A model generated the notes under the pieces. That model had not been told where the DNA came from and ran no database searches. It saw nothing but the letters and a program-made list of their open reading frames with translations. Positions 38,038-52,666 of a DNA stretch of 64,000 nt are shown here, piece after piece (the stretch's first letter is position 1; every line of letters begins with the position of its first letter). The stretch is from NCBI GenBank assembly GCA_019914995.1, contig CM034126.1, positions 10,359,001 to 10,423,000 of the forward strand. The letters are read 5' to 3'. This stretch comes from Acanthochlamys bracteata. Taxonomy: Eukaryota; Streptophyta; Magnoliopsida; Pandanales; Velloziaceae. A program made the position numbers and the translations under genes.

Positions 38038-41000
38038 GATTCATACCAAAAATCAAAGGTCTAACAATCTTGAGGTAAAAAATCCTTATGGCTAACCTTG
38101 TTCCTATAGCTTTTGAAGATAGATCCTCCAACAGACCACCACTCTTTGATGGAACAAATTATGGCTACTGGAAAACCAAGATGACAATCTTCATTCGAGT
38201 ACAAGACTTCACATTATGGAAGATCATACGGGACGGACCTATCCTTCCAACCAAAACTGGTCCAGATGGGATACGTATCCCCAAGACTGAACGAGAATAC
38301 AATGATGAAGATAACAAGCTCATATCAATCATATCAATGAATGACAGAGCTATGAACCTTCTGTATTGTGCGCTGGATCCTAATGAGTTCAACCGAATCA
38401 GTGCTTGCAACTCTGCCAAAGAAATATGGGATCAGTTGGAGGTAACGCATGAAGAAACCACTCAAGTCAAGGAAACCAGAGTGAATCTACTCATGCATGA
38501 GTATGAAAACTTCAGGATGAACCGAGGTGAGTCCATTTCTCAGATGTTCACTAGATTTACTAACATTACAAATCCTCTGAAAAATATAGGAAAAGTATTC
38601 AAACTCAAGAATCAAAAATGGAAGATATTGAGAGTCAGGCGCCAACATTTGGATCTAAAGTAGATGTCATAGAGGAAAATCTAACTTTTCCTCAAATGTC
38701 ACTGGATGAACTGATTGGCAAGCTAATGGCCAAGGAACTATCTCTGAAGAAAACTGATGAACGTCCTGAAGGGATTGCATTAAAGATCAACGACCAGCAG
38801 GTAAGTGATTCTTCCTCTGATGAAGACATTGCACTCTTAACCCGTAAATTTAAAAGTTTTCTCAGAAGAAACAAGCTTAGAAAAAGAAGGGTTCCTAGAA
38901 GAACCAATAGAGGAGAGGACAGACAGGACACCAACTGCTTCAACTGCAACAAGCCAGGACACTTCAAGAACGATTGTCCACTGCTCAAGAGATCTAAATA
39001 CAAGGACACAAGAAGAAAACGAGCTATGGCAGCCTGGAGTGATGATTTATGAAAGTTCATCAAGACAATGACCGAGATAGAGAAAAAATGAAGAAAGCAA
39101 CTTATGTCGATGGCGGATCATGAAGATGACAATGAGGTAAATTCTCACGACTATGATGATTCTAATGAACAATTACAAGATGTTTTTGATGAATCAGATG
39201 CAAAATACCTACATGCCAAAACCGATCGCAAAAACTATGAAGGTATGCATGCATAAATTTAAGGATGAAAACGAATGTCTAAAAAAGGAAATACTTGTTT
39301 TTAAAAATGCCTTAGAAGACAAAACTGATGCTATGAAAGACACACTCCATGCAGATTATGATCATATTAACTCTAAACTATGTGCACTGCATATTGAAAA
39401 TAAACGCTTGACTCAAATAAATGAAAAGCTTCATGTCAAATTAAATGAATGTAAGACTGGAGAACTGACAAGATGCACAGAAAGCTCAAGCATAGACATG
39501 ATAAAGAAAATTGATGAGCTTGAGGAGTTGAATGAGGCATTGAGTAGAGAGGTGGATAGACTGTCATACCCCACTATTCCAGATCTTAAACTATTCATGA
39601 CTGATTATACAAATATGTACATAAAAGAAACTAAACTGATGGAAGAAAATCAAAAGCTGCTTCAAGAGAACAAAGCTCTGCAGAGAAAGAACCTCGACCT
39701 AGAAGCATCACTGGCAAGATTTGTTAATGGAAAGGATAGACTAGATGCAATACTGGGAGGTCAACGCAGCCCATACAGAAAGGAAGGAATAGGATTCATT
39801 CCAGCATCTATGGCAATTGGTAAACAAATCTCAAGGTATGATCAGCCCTCCACAAGCCACTCAGGTATGGCAACAGTAAGAATGCAAAGCAAAAATTTAA
39901 TGTCCAAAGCACATATAGCAAACATGTCTTACTCCACAATACCTTTTGTTAAATGCTTTCGTTGTGGCAGAAAATAGCATAATATTTATTCATGCTGGTA
40001 TAAAAAGAACACTAATAAAATTAAAATAATATGGGTTCCAAAAGGAACATATAACAGCACTAATTATTTAGGACCCAAAAAAATTTAGGTACCTAAGCAC
40101 TAAAGACTTTTGCAGGAAGGAGAGGAGCTAACCCGACTGAAAAATAGCAAATGGTACTTGGACAGCGGGTGCTCAAGACACATGACAGGAAATGAAAAAT
40201 TTTTAGCAGTCTACAAAAACAAATTGGCGGAAATGTGATTCTTGGAGACAACAGTAAGTGCAAAGTAATAGGCGTAGGTAAAATAGGTAATCCCTCTTCC
40301 TTTTGCATAGAAAATGTTCTTCATGTTAAAGGATTGAAACATAACCTAATAAGCATAAGCCAATTATGTGATAATGGATTTAAAGTCAATTTTGACAATC
40401 ATTGCTGCTCAATTGTCAATCTGTCATCTGGAGAAGAAATATTGAACGAAAAAAGGGAAGGTAATGTCTATGTACTCTTGATAACCTTCCTAGCAACAAA
40501 ATGTGTTTAGTAGCAAGTCAGCAGGAAAGCAGCTGACTCTGGCACAGACGCTTAGGACACTGCAATATCAAGATACTATCAAAATTGTCTAAGTTAAAAC
40601 TAGTAAAAGGACTGCCTGAAGCCAACTATAGCTTGGATGAATTTTGTGATGCATGTGCCAAAGAAAAACAAGTGAAGTCATCATTCAAGCACAAGCAAGT
40701 GATAACAAACAAGCAACCATTACAACTGCTACATATGGATTTATTTGGACCAGCAAGAACAGCAAGTTTGGGAGGTAAATATTACTGTCTAGTAATGGTA
40801 GATGATTATTCTCGTTTCTGTTGGGTTTACTTCTTAGCATACAAGAATGATGCTCTGAAAACATTCATATGCTTTTTCAAAAAGATTCAAAAAGAACTAA
40901 ACCTAAACATGTGTGCTATTAAAAATGATCATAGTAAGGAATTTCAAAACTTTTATTTTGATGAATTCTGTGACTCTAATGGCTGAACACATAACTTCTC

Positions 41001-43499
41001 TGCTCCAAGAACTCCCCAATAAAATGGTGTAGTGGAAAGAAAAAATAGAGTGCTAGTAGAAATGGCACGAACCATTCTCATAGAACAGAACCTACCAAAA
41101 TATTTTTGGGCTGAAACTGTTAATACTGCATATCATATTATTAACCGTGCATTCATCCGACCTATTCTTAAAAAGACTCCATATGAGCTTCTAAAAGGAA
41201 GAACCCCAAATATCAGTTACTTAAGAACCTTTGGATGTAAATGTTTTATCCTCAACAACGGGAAAGATAATTTTGGAAAGTTTGATGCAAAAAGTGATGA
41301 AGGTATTTTTCTCGGTTACTCTTCTGCATCAAAAGCTTATAGAATTTTTAACAAACGAACTATGATTGTTGAAGAATCTATGCATGTATTATTTAATGAG
41401 TCTAACAATGGGACGAGAAGAAATCGAGAACTAGATGCAGGATCAGAAGAAGAAGAAGAGTTGTTCCCATCGACAGAAAAACAACAGACTACAGAGACCC
41501 AAACAGCAGACGAACAGCCAGCTGAAATAACAGAGGAAGGACAGACTCCTGGAATCCTACCTGATCAGACAGAAACTCGTGAGCAGACCAGCAGGATTTT
41601 CAAGTACAGATCCAGTCATCTACAAGAAAATATACTAGGTGAAGTAAATGAAGGTACAAGAACCAGATCTTACTTTAAAAATAATTTCATGAAATATTCT
41701 GCATTTGTATCAAATCTAGAACCAAAATGCATAGATGATGCATTGACAGATAGTTCATGGATCATTGCCATGCAAGAAGAGTTAAATCAGTTTGAAAGAA
41801 ATAATGTATGACATCTTGTTAGAAAATCTCCAAACAAATCCATCATAGGAACAAAATGGGTATTTAGAAATAAATTAGATGAAAATGGCATCATAACTAG
41901 AAAGAAAGCTAGACTAGTAGCTAAAGGATATAATCAGGAAGAAGGAATAGATTTTGATGAAACTTATGCTCCTGTTGCACGTCTTGAAGCCATTAGAATA
42001 CTACTTGCTTTTGCATGTCACAAAGATTTCAAATTTTTTCAAATGGATGTTCAAAGTGCATTTCTGAATGGTCTTCTGAAAGAAGAAGTTTATGTTGAAC
42101 CACCTCCCGGGTTTGAAAACACAAGCTGTCCAAATCATGTTTACAAATTGAATAAAGCTCTTTATGATCTGAAACAAGCTCCCAGAGCTTGGTATGAAAG
42201 ATTAAGCACATTTCTGATTGAAAAAGGCTTCAGTCGAGGTAAGATTGATTTAACCTTGTTCACATTGCATGAAGAAAATGACATGTTAATTTTACAAGTT
42301 TATGTATATGATATAATATTTGGTGCCACTAATGAAAGACTATGCAGAAAATTTTCTGGCTTGATGAAAGAGGAGTTTGAAATGAGCTTGATGGGTGAAC
42401 TAAATTATTTCCTTAGTCTACAAATTAAACAACTGAAAAATGACATCTTCATAAGTCAAAGCAAGTACATTAAAGAGTTGATCAAAAAATACAACATGGA
42501 AAGAAGCAAGGAGATGAGCACTCCAATACCTACCTCCTGCAAACTTAACCGAGATGAGATAGGTAAAGTAGTTGATTAAAAATTATATAGAGGTATGATT
42601 GGATCACTCCTTTATCTTACTGCCAGTAGACCGGACATTCAATTCAGTGTATGTCTATGTGCTAGATTTCAAAGTGATCCAAAAGAGTCTCACATGATAG
42701 CTGTAAAACGAATCATTAGATACTTGGTAGGAACTAAGGAATTAGGATTATTCTATCCAAGAGGCTGTGAATTTAACTTATATGCCTATGCTGACGCTGA
42801 TTTTGGTGGATGCAAGCTTGATAGAAAGAGTACAAGTGGCTCTTGTCAGTTTTTAGGAGGTTGTCTGATCTCATGGTGCTCTAGAAAACATAAGGTTCAG
42901 TGGCGATGTCAACTGCCGAAGCAGAATACATAGCCACTTTGGAAGTTCTTTAACTCTCGTGTACTTTGGATAAAACAACAACTTCTTGATTTTGGTCGTG
43001 ATTTTAAGAATGTGCCTATATTCGTGATAATACAAGTGCCATTAAGTTAACCAAAAATCCTATTCAACACTCATGCACAAAGCACATAGATTGGAGACAT
43101 CATTTCATTAGAGAGCATGTTGAATGCAATAATATAGTATTAAACTTTGTTAATTCTCGAGAATCAACTAAATTGACATCTTCACTAAACCTTTAGGACT
43201 TGACTCGCTCACAAAAAATCGCCATGAGATAGGTTTATATGTCATATAACTATGCTCTGCTCGCCTCTCTGTACATACTTAGATTTCAAGATTGTTACTG
43301 CACAACAATGATCGCAAATCGATAGAACTATAGTAAGCGGTGACCGGTCACGTCTTGAGCACATGACCCAAATGACTCATACTAGGTCAGATGCGAGATA
43401 AGCTAACCCGATCGGCGACTCCTCACAACTCGTCGTCTTCATTTCAAATTTCCCTCCCCTCTCGAATCCTAAATCTCAAACCCTAAGCCAAATCCCCAA

Positions 43500-44960
43500 A
43501 CCTCCGCAATGACCAAGAAAAATCAAAAACTCAAAAAGAAGCTTGAATCACAACGACCATGACGAGAGATTCATCGGTAAGGAGGAATTCGAGAAATACA
43601 AGAGGCAGCTAGCAATTCCACTCGACACCGGCAAGTGTAAATTTCGACGACTTCACCATTACGGCCTTGAAGTGGATGAAATTTTTAGGCACAAGAATGG
43701 GACAAATGCAAATGAATGAGTGGCGGAAGAATTTTCGTGAGGAATGTGTCGAATGTTCTACGCCAATCTTCATCCGATCGGAGGTTCCTCTGCTCGGATC
43801 ATGGTTAATGGAATCGAGATCAACCCGAAGCGCGATCCATGTCCTTAATGCTCGATCTACCTTCGGGGAGGAGATGCCGCCGCCGCCAGTGACTCCAAAC
43901 CAATTACCTCAAGCGAGCATCGGAAATGTATATTGTAACAAAGCTCCAATATGAGTCGGCCGCCCACTTACCTCTCACGCTGTCGAGAGCTCTCGCCATG
44001 TCATCTCCAAACTAATAGTTCCTCTGGCCCGAAGCCGCAACATTATCACCAACTACGACGCCTTTACATTATGGAGGTTGATGAAGAAATTGCAATCAAC
44101 ATCTGCGGTGATGTTGCACCACATGACGAGTCTCAAGTCCGGGAGTAAGCATTTCCCATATCCTCATGTTATATGTAGGATATGCCAAATTAAAGCTGTG
44201 CCTATGGGAACCCTACAAGTGAAGAAGATGATGAGGATGGATGCAAAGTTCTTAAGAGGAATCATTGAGGCAGAGAAAAGGATAACGTCCAAGCACCCTC
44301 CAGTTGACAATAACTCTGCAAGTGCCACAACAGCTCAGCTGACTCAGTGCTTGACAAACATTCTCAATGCCATCCTGGAGCAAACTAAGGAAATTCAGAA
44401 GCTGAACACAACCTTTGAAGAGCTCAAGGACGCCATCTGCCAACCAGGGCACCCAAAGGACAAGTCAGCCAGAGATGAATTTGAGACTGGACAGATAGAT
44501 GTAGAGGAAAATGCACAGGAAGATGGGCAGGAGGATGGACAGATGAATGCAGATTACTATAATATGGGGAGCAATGATCACTCAAAGATCTCCGCACAAG
44601 GCAACCGAGCACATGGAATCACCAAGAATGCCCACCAAGGAGCTCTCAAGAACCCGATCGCAAAACCGAGCCATTATCAATTATCGTTTATGAAGCTCCT
44701 CTGTAGGAAGAATCACCGCCCAAAGATACCTAGCCGAGACCCAACCAACCCCTTTCCACCGAACCTCTTATCTCTCAACCCCTATCAACTCCCTCAACTG
44801 CTCCTAGCCTTCCCCTGCCGTAGGGAACCAAAAACGCAAAGCTCACAAATCGGTCTCCGACTCCACAAGCCTTTGTTGATGAGGATGTAGCAATACTTCC
44901 TCCATCCTCTGCGCACTAAACCAAATCATCAACGTCCCTGACCCTCCCGGCCAGAGAACA
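43500..44960 (+). other. Extra downstream (env-position) coding region of inner element, decayed
   Basis: This region lies between RNase H and the purine tract. It matches the outer element's region at 50.7-52.2 kb, including the coiled-coil motif QTKEIQKLNTTFEELKDAI and a Pro-rich tail. SIRE-type elements carry a third coding region in this position whose function is not established. Several breaks are present. Confidence 0.7.
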
Positions 44961-45401
44961 TCATCTAGGCGTAGAAATAACTAGTCAAAAACTTAGCTTA
45001 GGCTTTGTTTCATTACCTGTTTAGATGTTTGTTTTATGTGGCTGGATGTTTGCTTGTTTATTTACTTGTCACTAGCTATGCTTAAATGAATGGTTGAACT
45101 TTTCGTTACCTGTTAAAATTTAGCTATATTACATAAGCTTTTTGAGATGACAAAATGGGGAGAAAGAAGAATTATTGTTAAAGGGGGAGAAAGAAGAATC
45201 ATTAAAAGGTGAGAAAGAAGAATTATTATTATGGCTCAATCTAAGGGGGATCCATGAGCAATGAACAAGTAAGTAAAACAGATGCACCAGTTGAGGGGGA
45301 GTCATGAAAAGGTATGGCAAATTTTCAATTCAAATTGATTGCTTACAAAAACATAAATCAATAATTCTTAATTTGTTTGTCATCATCAAAAAAGGGGAGA
45401 T

Positions 45402-47046
45402 TGTTGGAAATACAAGGATAATTTTGATGATAACAAAGAATTAAGAACTATGATTTATATAATACTAATAATCTGAAAACAAGTCTGCAGGATTAGACAA
45501 ATAAAGATCATTTAATTTACAGACAAAAACAGGCCTCATACAGCCAACTGTTATGCTACTACATATTGGACAGAGGACAGCACACGGGACAGAGGATGCC
45601 ACAACCACATCACAGTCAGCTGCTCGACTGCTTGAAGCGAGACAGAGAACAGCATACGGGACAGAGGATGCCACAGCTAAATAACAGCCAACTGCTATGC
45701 TGCTACTGAAGCGGGACATAGAACAACATACGGGACAGAGGATGCAACAGCCACATTACAGTCAGTTGTTTGGCTACTGAAGCATATGCAGACTTTTCTG
45801 TTTCGGGACAGACCCATATGTTCAACGGCAACGAAGTTTCCCTTGCCTTCAAAAATCACCTGCACTCACAACGGACTGAAAGACTTCAAACAGAAGATTT
45901 ACAAGAGCTAGAATCATCTTCACTTTCACACAAAATGGAAGCTCAATAATCAAGGAAAGAAAGCAGTCAAAGTTCTTGATCAGTCAAGCAGTCAACCTGC
46001 ACTGCATTTATTATGCACATACCATATCAACTCATCAGCTCATCGAGATTCAAACAGAAACTTAGCTGAATTAAGCACTCAACCGTTGGCAACAAATTCA
46101 AATCTCTTCAACGCATTCAATGCAACAAAGACTTTGCACAAACACAGCTGAAGAAATCACTGGACAACACCATTCCTTCTATGACGTGAAGAACCGAGCG
46201 TCAACAGCAACGTTCTTTAACGGCTCCTGCACAGGAAAGATGTTCTATAAAAAGGGAGTCACAGCAACGAAGAAACGGTGTGGAGAAATAGAGAAAAACA
46301 GGGAGAGAACAAAAAGAAAAAACAGAAGTAGAAAGAATTCATACAAAAACAGAGACATACAAGAACTCTACTACTCTACACAGAAAAAAAAATACTCCCA
46401 CTGCCGGTCACGAACTTGACTACTCCACACAAACAAATCTTCCTGCAAATCATACTGAAGAAATCTCTCAGCAATTTCTCCGATCATCTAATCTGAATCA
46501 CTGATTAAACACTCAACATTCATGAGATAGATCCTGCACTTAATACTTATTTATTTTCTTGTAACTTGTCACTTACAGTGTAAAGGTGGTGCTGCATGCA
46601 CTGGTAAAGGAAGCTCAGGTAGAGCTTCGTGTAAGCTCTTAGACCTTGTAATAGTGTTAGCAAATCAGCCGAGGGGACAGGCGTGTCCAGGAGGCTGGTA
46701 AGGGTTGTCTTGGCGAAGAAATCCAGTAGAGTATGTGTGCTTGGCGAAGCACTTTGCTCTAGGTGTATTTGTAGCTTATTAAAGGTCTAGTGAAGCTTTG
46801 GCTCTGGTGATAGAGCGACCGTGGATGTAGGCAAAGGGGTTTTGCCGAACCACGTTAAATACCCTGAGCACTACTCTTTGTCACTTCTGTCAGTAAACAC
46901 ACTAACTCTTCTGTCTGCAGGTTACAACATTGACACAGCCGGCTGTCAGCTCTCTGCCAGTAGGATTACAAACTTAACGAAAATTTTTATAGACTAACTC
47001 AATTCACTCCTCCCCTCTTGAGTTGATCTTGCAGGAATATCTAACA
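45402..47046 (+). repeat. 3' LTR of inner Copia element
   Basis: About 1.65 kb, preceded by the purine tract AAAAAAGGGGAGA (45388-45400) and followed by the GATTC duplication and the continuing gag of the outer element. A TATA box lies at about 46246. Confidence 0.93.
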
Positions 47047-50000
47047 GATTCATACCAACATCTAAAGCGACTGGTAAACAAATCTCAAGGTATAATCAAC
47101 CCTCTACCAGCTACACAGGTATGGTGACAGCAAGGATGCAAAACAAAAATTCGATGCCTAAAGCATGCACAGCAAATAGGTCTTATTCCACAACACCTTT
47201 TATCAAATGTTTCTATTGTGGCAGAAAAGGTCACAATATTAATTCTTACTGGTATAAAAAGAACACTAATAAAATAAAAATGATATGGGTTCCAAAAGGA
47301 ACATTTAATAGTACTAACTCTCTAGGAACCAAAGAAATTTGGGTATCTAAGCATTAAAATTTCTTTTGCAGGAAGGAGAGGAGCTAATCCGACTGAAATA
47401 TAGCAAATGGTATTTGAACAGCGGGTGCTCAAGACATATGACAGGAAATGAAAAATATTTCAGCAGTTTACAAAAATAATTCGGGGGAAATGTAATCCCT
47501 CATCCTTCTGCATAGAAAATGTTCTTCATGTTAAAGGATTAAAACATAATCTAATAAGCATAAGTCAACTATGCGATAATGGATTCAAAGTCAACTTTGA
47601 TAATCACTGCTGCTCAATAGTTAACTTGTCATCTGGAGAAGAAATATTGAATGAAAAAATGGAAGGTAATGTTTATATACTCTATATTGATGATCTTCCT
47701 AATCACAAAATGTGTTTAGTAGCAAGCCAGCAGAAAAGCAGCTGGCTCTGGCATAGACGTTTGGGACACTACAACATCAAAATACTATCAAAACTGTCTA
47801 AACTAAAATTAATGAAGGTTCTGCTTGAAGCAAACTACAGCTTGGATGAACTATGTGATGCCTGTGCCAAAGGGAAACAAGTGAAGTAATCATTCAAGCA
47901 CAAACAGGTGATAACAACTAAGCAACTATTGCAATTACTACACATGAATTTGTTTGGATCATCAAGAACAGCAAGCTTGGGAGGTAAGTATTACTGCCTA
48001 GTAATTGTAGATGATTATTTTCATTTTTGTTGGGTTTATTTTCTGGCATACAAAAATAATGCTCTAAAAATATTTATATGCTTGTTCAAAAAGATTCAAA
48101 AAGAACTCAATCTCAATATCTGTGTTATTAGAAATGATCATGGTAAGGAATTTCAAAATTTTTATTTTGATGAATTTTGTGACTCAAATTATCTGACGCA
48201 CAACTTCTCTGCTCCAAGAACCCCCCAACAAAATGGTGTAGTGGAAAGAAAAAATAGAGTGTTAGTAGAAATGGCTCGAACTATGTTAATAAAACAAAAT
48301 CTGCCAAAATATTTTTGGGCTGAAGCTGTTAACACTGCATGCCATATCATTAATCGTGAATTTATTCGCCCTATTCTTAAAAGGACTCCATATGAGTTTA
48401 TAAAAAGAAGAACTTCAAATATCGGTTACTTAAGAACCTTTAGATGCAAAGGTTTTATACTCAATAACGGAAAAGATAATCTTTGAAAGTTTAATGCAAA
48501 AAATGACGAAGATATTTTTCTCGGGTATTTCTTCAACATCGAAAGCATATAGAATTTTCAATAAACGAACCGTGATTGTTGAAGAATCTATGCATATACT
48601 ATTTAATGAATCTAACAATGAGCCGAGAAAAAATCTAGAACTAGATGCAGGGTCAGAAGAAGAAGAAGAATTATTTCCAGAAACACAACAAATTACAGAG
48701 ATTCAAACAGCTGACGAACAGCCAGCTGAAATAACAGAGGAAAGACAGACTTCTGAAAATCTACCCGATCAAGCAGAAACTCATAGACCATTCAAGTACA
48801 GATACAGTCATCCACAAGAAAATATCTTGGGTGAGGTAAATGAAGGTATAAGAACTAGATCTTATTTTAAAAATAACTTCATGAAGCACTCTGCATTTGT
48901 ATCAAATTTAGAACCAAAATGCATATATAATGCTCTGATAGACAGCTCATGGATCGCTGCTATGCAAGAAAAGTTAAATCAGTTTGAAAGAAACAATGTA
49001 TGGCACCTTGTTAGAAAACCTCCAAACAAATCCATCATAGGAACTAAATGGGTGTTAAGAAATAAATTAGATGAAAATGGCGACATAATTAGAAACAAAA
49101 CTAGACTAGTAGCTAAAGGATACAATCAAGAAGAAGGTATAGATTTTGATGAAACTTATACTCCTATTGCACGTCTTGAGGCAATTAGAATACTACTTGC
49201 TTTTGCATGTCACAAAGACTTTAAGCTTTTTCAAATGGACATTAAAAGTGCTTTCCTGAATTGATTCTTAAAAGAAGAGGTTTATGTCGAACAACCTTAT
49301 GGTTTTGAAAATACAAACTTTTCAAGTCATGTTTACAAACTGAACAAAGCGCTCTGTGGTCTGAAACAAGCTCCCAGAGCTTGGTATGAGCGGTTAAGCA
49401 CATTTCTAATTGAAAAAGGCTTCAGTCGAGGTAAGACTGACTTAACTTTGTTCACATTGCATGAAGATAATGACATGTTAATTGTGCAAATTTATATAGA
49501 TGATATAATATTTGGTGCCACTAACGAAAGACTGTGCAGAAAATTTTCTGACTTGATGCAAGAAGAGTTTAAAATGAGCCTGATTAGAGAACTCAATTAT
49601 TTTCTTGGTCTACAAATTAAACAACTGAAAAATGGCATCTTCATAAGCCAGAGTAAGTACATCAAAGAATTGATTAAAAAATACAGCATGGAAGGAAGCA
49701 AGGAGATCAGCACTCCAATGTCTACCTCTTGCAAACTAAATCGAGATTAGACAGGTAAAGGAGTTGATCAAAAACTGTATAGAGGTATGATTGGATCACT
49801 CTTATATCTCACTGCGAGTAGACCTGATATTCAATTTAGTGTATGCCTATGTGGTAGATTTCAAAGCGATCCAAAAGAGTCACACATGATAGCTGTAAAA
49901 CGAATTGTTATATACCTAATTAGAACCAAGGAATTAGGATTATTCTACCCCAGAGGATGTGAATTTAATTTATATGTTTATGCTGACGCTGATTTTGGTG

Positions 50001-50719
50001 GTTGCAAGCTTGATAGAAAAAGCACAAGTGGTTCATGTCAGTTTCTAGGAAGCTGCCTCATTTCATGGTGCTTCAGGAAACAAGCTTCAGTAGTAATGTC
50101 AACTGCTGAAGCAGAATACATAGCTGCTGGAAGTTGCTGCTCTCAGGTACTTTGGATAAAACAACAACTTCTTGACTTTGGTTGTGATTTTAAGAATGTA
50201 CATATATTCTGTGATAATACTAGTGCCATCAAGTTAACTAAAAATCCTATTCAACATTCACGCGCAAAGCACATTGATTTAAGACACCATTTCATTAGAA
50301 AGTATGTTGAATGCAATAATATAGTGTTAAATTTTGTTAACTCTGAAAATCAACTGGCTGACATATTCACTAAACCAGTAGGATTTGACTCATTCTCAAA
50401 AGTTTGCCATGAGATAGGCTTATGCATAATATAATCATGCTCTGGTCTGCCTCTTTGTTATGTACATACATATATAGATTTCAGCATGAAAGCAGTCGCA
50501 CAATAGCCGGCTGCAGCTATTAAAACAATAGTAAGCAGCTGAGCGGTCACGTGCTGAACACATGACACAGCTGACTCATGTTAGGCTCCACGCATTATAA
50601 GCTAATCCGCCTAGGCAGCTCCTCACAACTCATCGTCCTCATTTTGAAATCAAAAAATTCCCTCTCCCTCTCCGAATTTTAGATCTCAAACCTTACTCCA
50701 AATCTCCAAACCTCTGCCA

Positions 50720-52212
50720 TGGCCAAGAAAAATCAAAAAGCTTAGTCAAAGCGTTCCAAAACTGTCCACGGCAACAACGATAGATTCATTAGGAAGGAGG
50801 AATTTGAAAGATATAGTCGGCAGCTAGCAATTCCGATCCTGACGCCAGCAAGCATAAATTTTGACGACTTCAATTACTTCGGGCTTGAGGTGAATGAACT
50901 CTTTGAGGCGCAAGGCTGGATGGCGTTCAACGACTGGCCGGGAGAATTCTCAGAGGAATGTGTCAGAATATTCTATGCCAACCTCCATTCCACCGGGAAC
51001 TCCTCTGTTCAGACAATGGTGAACGGAATTGAGATCAATTTAGAGGCACGATCCATGTCGCTAATGCTGGATATACCCTACCGGAAAGAGATGCCGCCTG
51101 CCAGTGACTCCAAATTGAATTATCTAAAGCAAGCACTGGACACAGACGTGGTGACAAAGCTTCAATACGATTCGGCTGCCCACCTGCCTCTGTTACCGAG
51201 GGCTCTGTGCCATATTATCTCCAAAATGATAGTCCCGCGGTCAGGGAGCCGCAATATCATCACCAACTATGATGCATTTTTGCTATGGAGGTTAGTGAAA
51301 AAATTACCCATTAATCTCTGTGAAGTGATGTTGCATCATATGACAAAAGTATCCAAGTCTGACAGCAAGCACTTTCCATATTCTCATGTTATATGTAGAA
51401 TATGCTGACTTGAAATTGTGCCAATAGAGACTTTGCAAGTGAAGAAGATGTTCAAGATGGATGCAAAATTTTTGAGAGGGATCATTGAAGCAGACGAAAA
51501 ATTAGCAACCAAGAACCCTCCAGCTGACAATGGCTCCACAAATGCTACACTGGCTCCACTGACTTAGTGTCTAACGAATATCCTCAATGCCATCTTGGAG
51601 CAGACAAAGGAAATCAAGAAGTTGAACACCACTTTTGAAGAACTCAAAGAAGCTATCTGCCAACCAGAGCACCCCAAAGCCAAGTCTGCCCAAGAAGACT
51701 TCAAATCTGAAAATGTCAAGGCTAAGGAAGATGCACAGGAGGATGCAGATCACCAAGACATGGACAGGAATAAACATTCTGCAACTCCAAATAATGCAAC
51801 TGAGCAACCATTGCATATAGAGTCACCTACAGAGTGCACAGCTGAAGCAGTCACTGGAGAACCAGACGAAGGAGCTGAGCCACTATCCATTACCATCTAT
51901 GCAGCCCCTCTGCAGGAGGAATCTTTGTCCCAAGAACCCCAAACTGAGACTCAATCTGAAGCTCAAATACCTTGTGAACCCATCACCACTGAACCTCCTA
52001 TCTCTGACCCTCCATCAGCTCACTCAAACGTTCTTAGCCTTCCCCCTAAACGCAAGAACCTAAAACACAAGGCTCACAAATCAGTCTCCAGCTCCCAAGC
52101 CTTTGTTAATGAGGATGTAGTAATACTTCCTCAGTCCTCTGCAGCAAAACCCAAGCATCAACACCCTCGATCTCCTGGCTGTAGAACATCCTCTAGGCGC
52201 AGAAATATTTAG
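50720..52212 (+). other. Extra downstream (env-position) coding region of outer element, decayed
   Basis: The first part carries a 'putative plant transposon protein'-like domain (FYANLHSTG, VNGIEINLEARSMSLML, PRALCHIISKMIV). Next come a coiled coil (QTKEIKKLNTTFEELKEAI), a Pro/Glu-rich stretch and a basic end (RTSSRRRNI). A few breaks are present, fewer than in the younger inner copy. No signal peptide or fusion-type membrane segment is obvious, so an envelope role is not supported by the sequence. Confidence 0.7.
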
Positions 52213-52666
52213 TTAAAAACTTAGTTTAGGCTTAGCTTGTTTACTCACTACTGCTTTTAGCCTCTTTTGGTTTGTTTTCTATGCTTGGATGTTTGTTCGT
52301 TTACTTACTACTTGTCACTTGCTGTGCTTGAATGTATGTTATAACTATTTGGTTATCTTTTGCCTAATCTGATAGTGCTATCATGTTAAGTTTTTAGTTA
52401 TATTACATCTTGTATCAACTTTTTGAGATGACAAAAGAGGGAGAAAAATGGGAAAAAGAAGAATTATTGCTATTGCACAATAGCATACAAAAATAATGGC
52501 TCAAATTGAGGGGGAGCCATGATTCATGTACAGATAAATAGAATAGATGCACCAGTTGAGGGAGAGTCATGCATAGGTATGACAAATTTTCAATTCCAAA
52601 TGATGGCTTGCAAAAACATAAATCAATAATTCTTAATTTGTTTGTCATCATTAAAAAGGGAGAGAT

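Larger units (their letters stand above)
36399..47046 (+). mobile_element. Inner (younger) Copia retrotransposon, Sirevirus type
   Basis: This 10.65 kb element sits in the outer element's gag region with GATTC on both sides (36394-36398 and 47047-47051). Its order is: 5' LTR; gag with a CCHC knuckle (about 38.1-40.0 kb); protease (about 40.1); integrase with an HNFSAPRTPQQNG block (about 40.6-41.4); reverse transcriptase (about 41.8-42.6); RNase H (about 42.6-43.2); extra downstream coding region (about 43.5-44.9); purine tract; 3' LTR. The same family relationship shows in every domain, but its LTRs are about 200 bases longer than the outer ones, so it is a different subfamily. It is a fossil with roughly ten breaks. 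The two LTRs differ at about 5% of positions in the first 250 bases, so it is younger than its host, as nesting requires. Confidence 0.94.

Noticed and set aside
43500-52212. Interpreting the third coding region of the Sireviruses as a true envelope gene
   Set aside because: No signal peptide, fusion-type or membrane-anchor segment was seen. Only its position is envelope-like.
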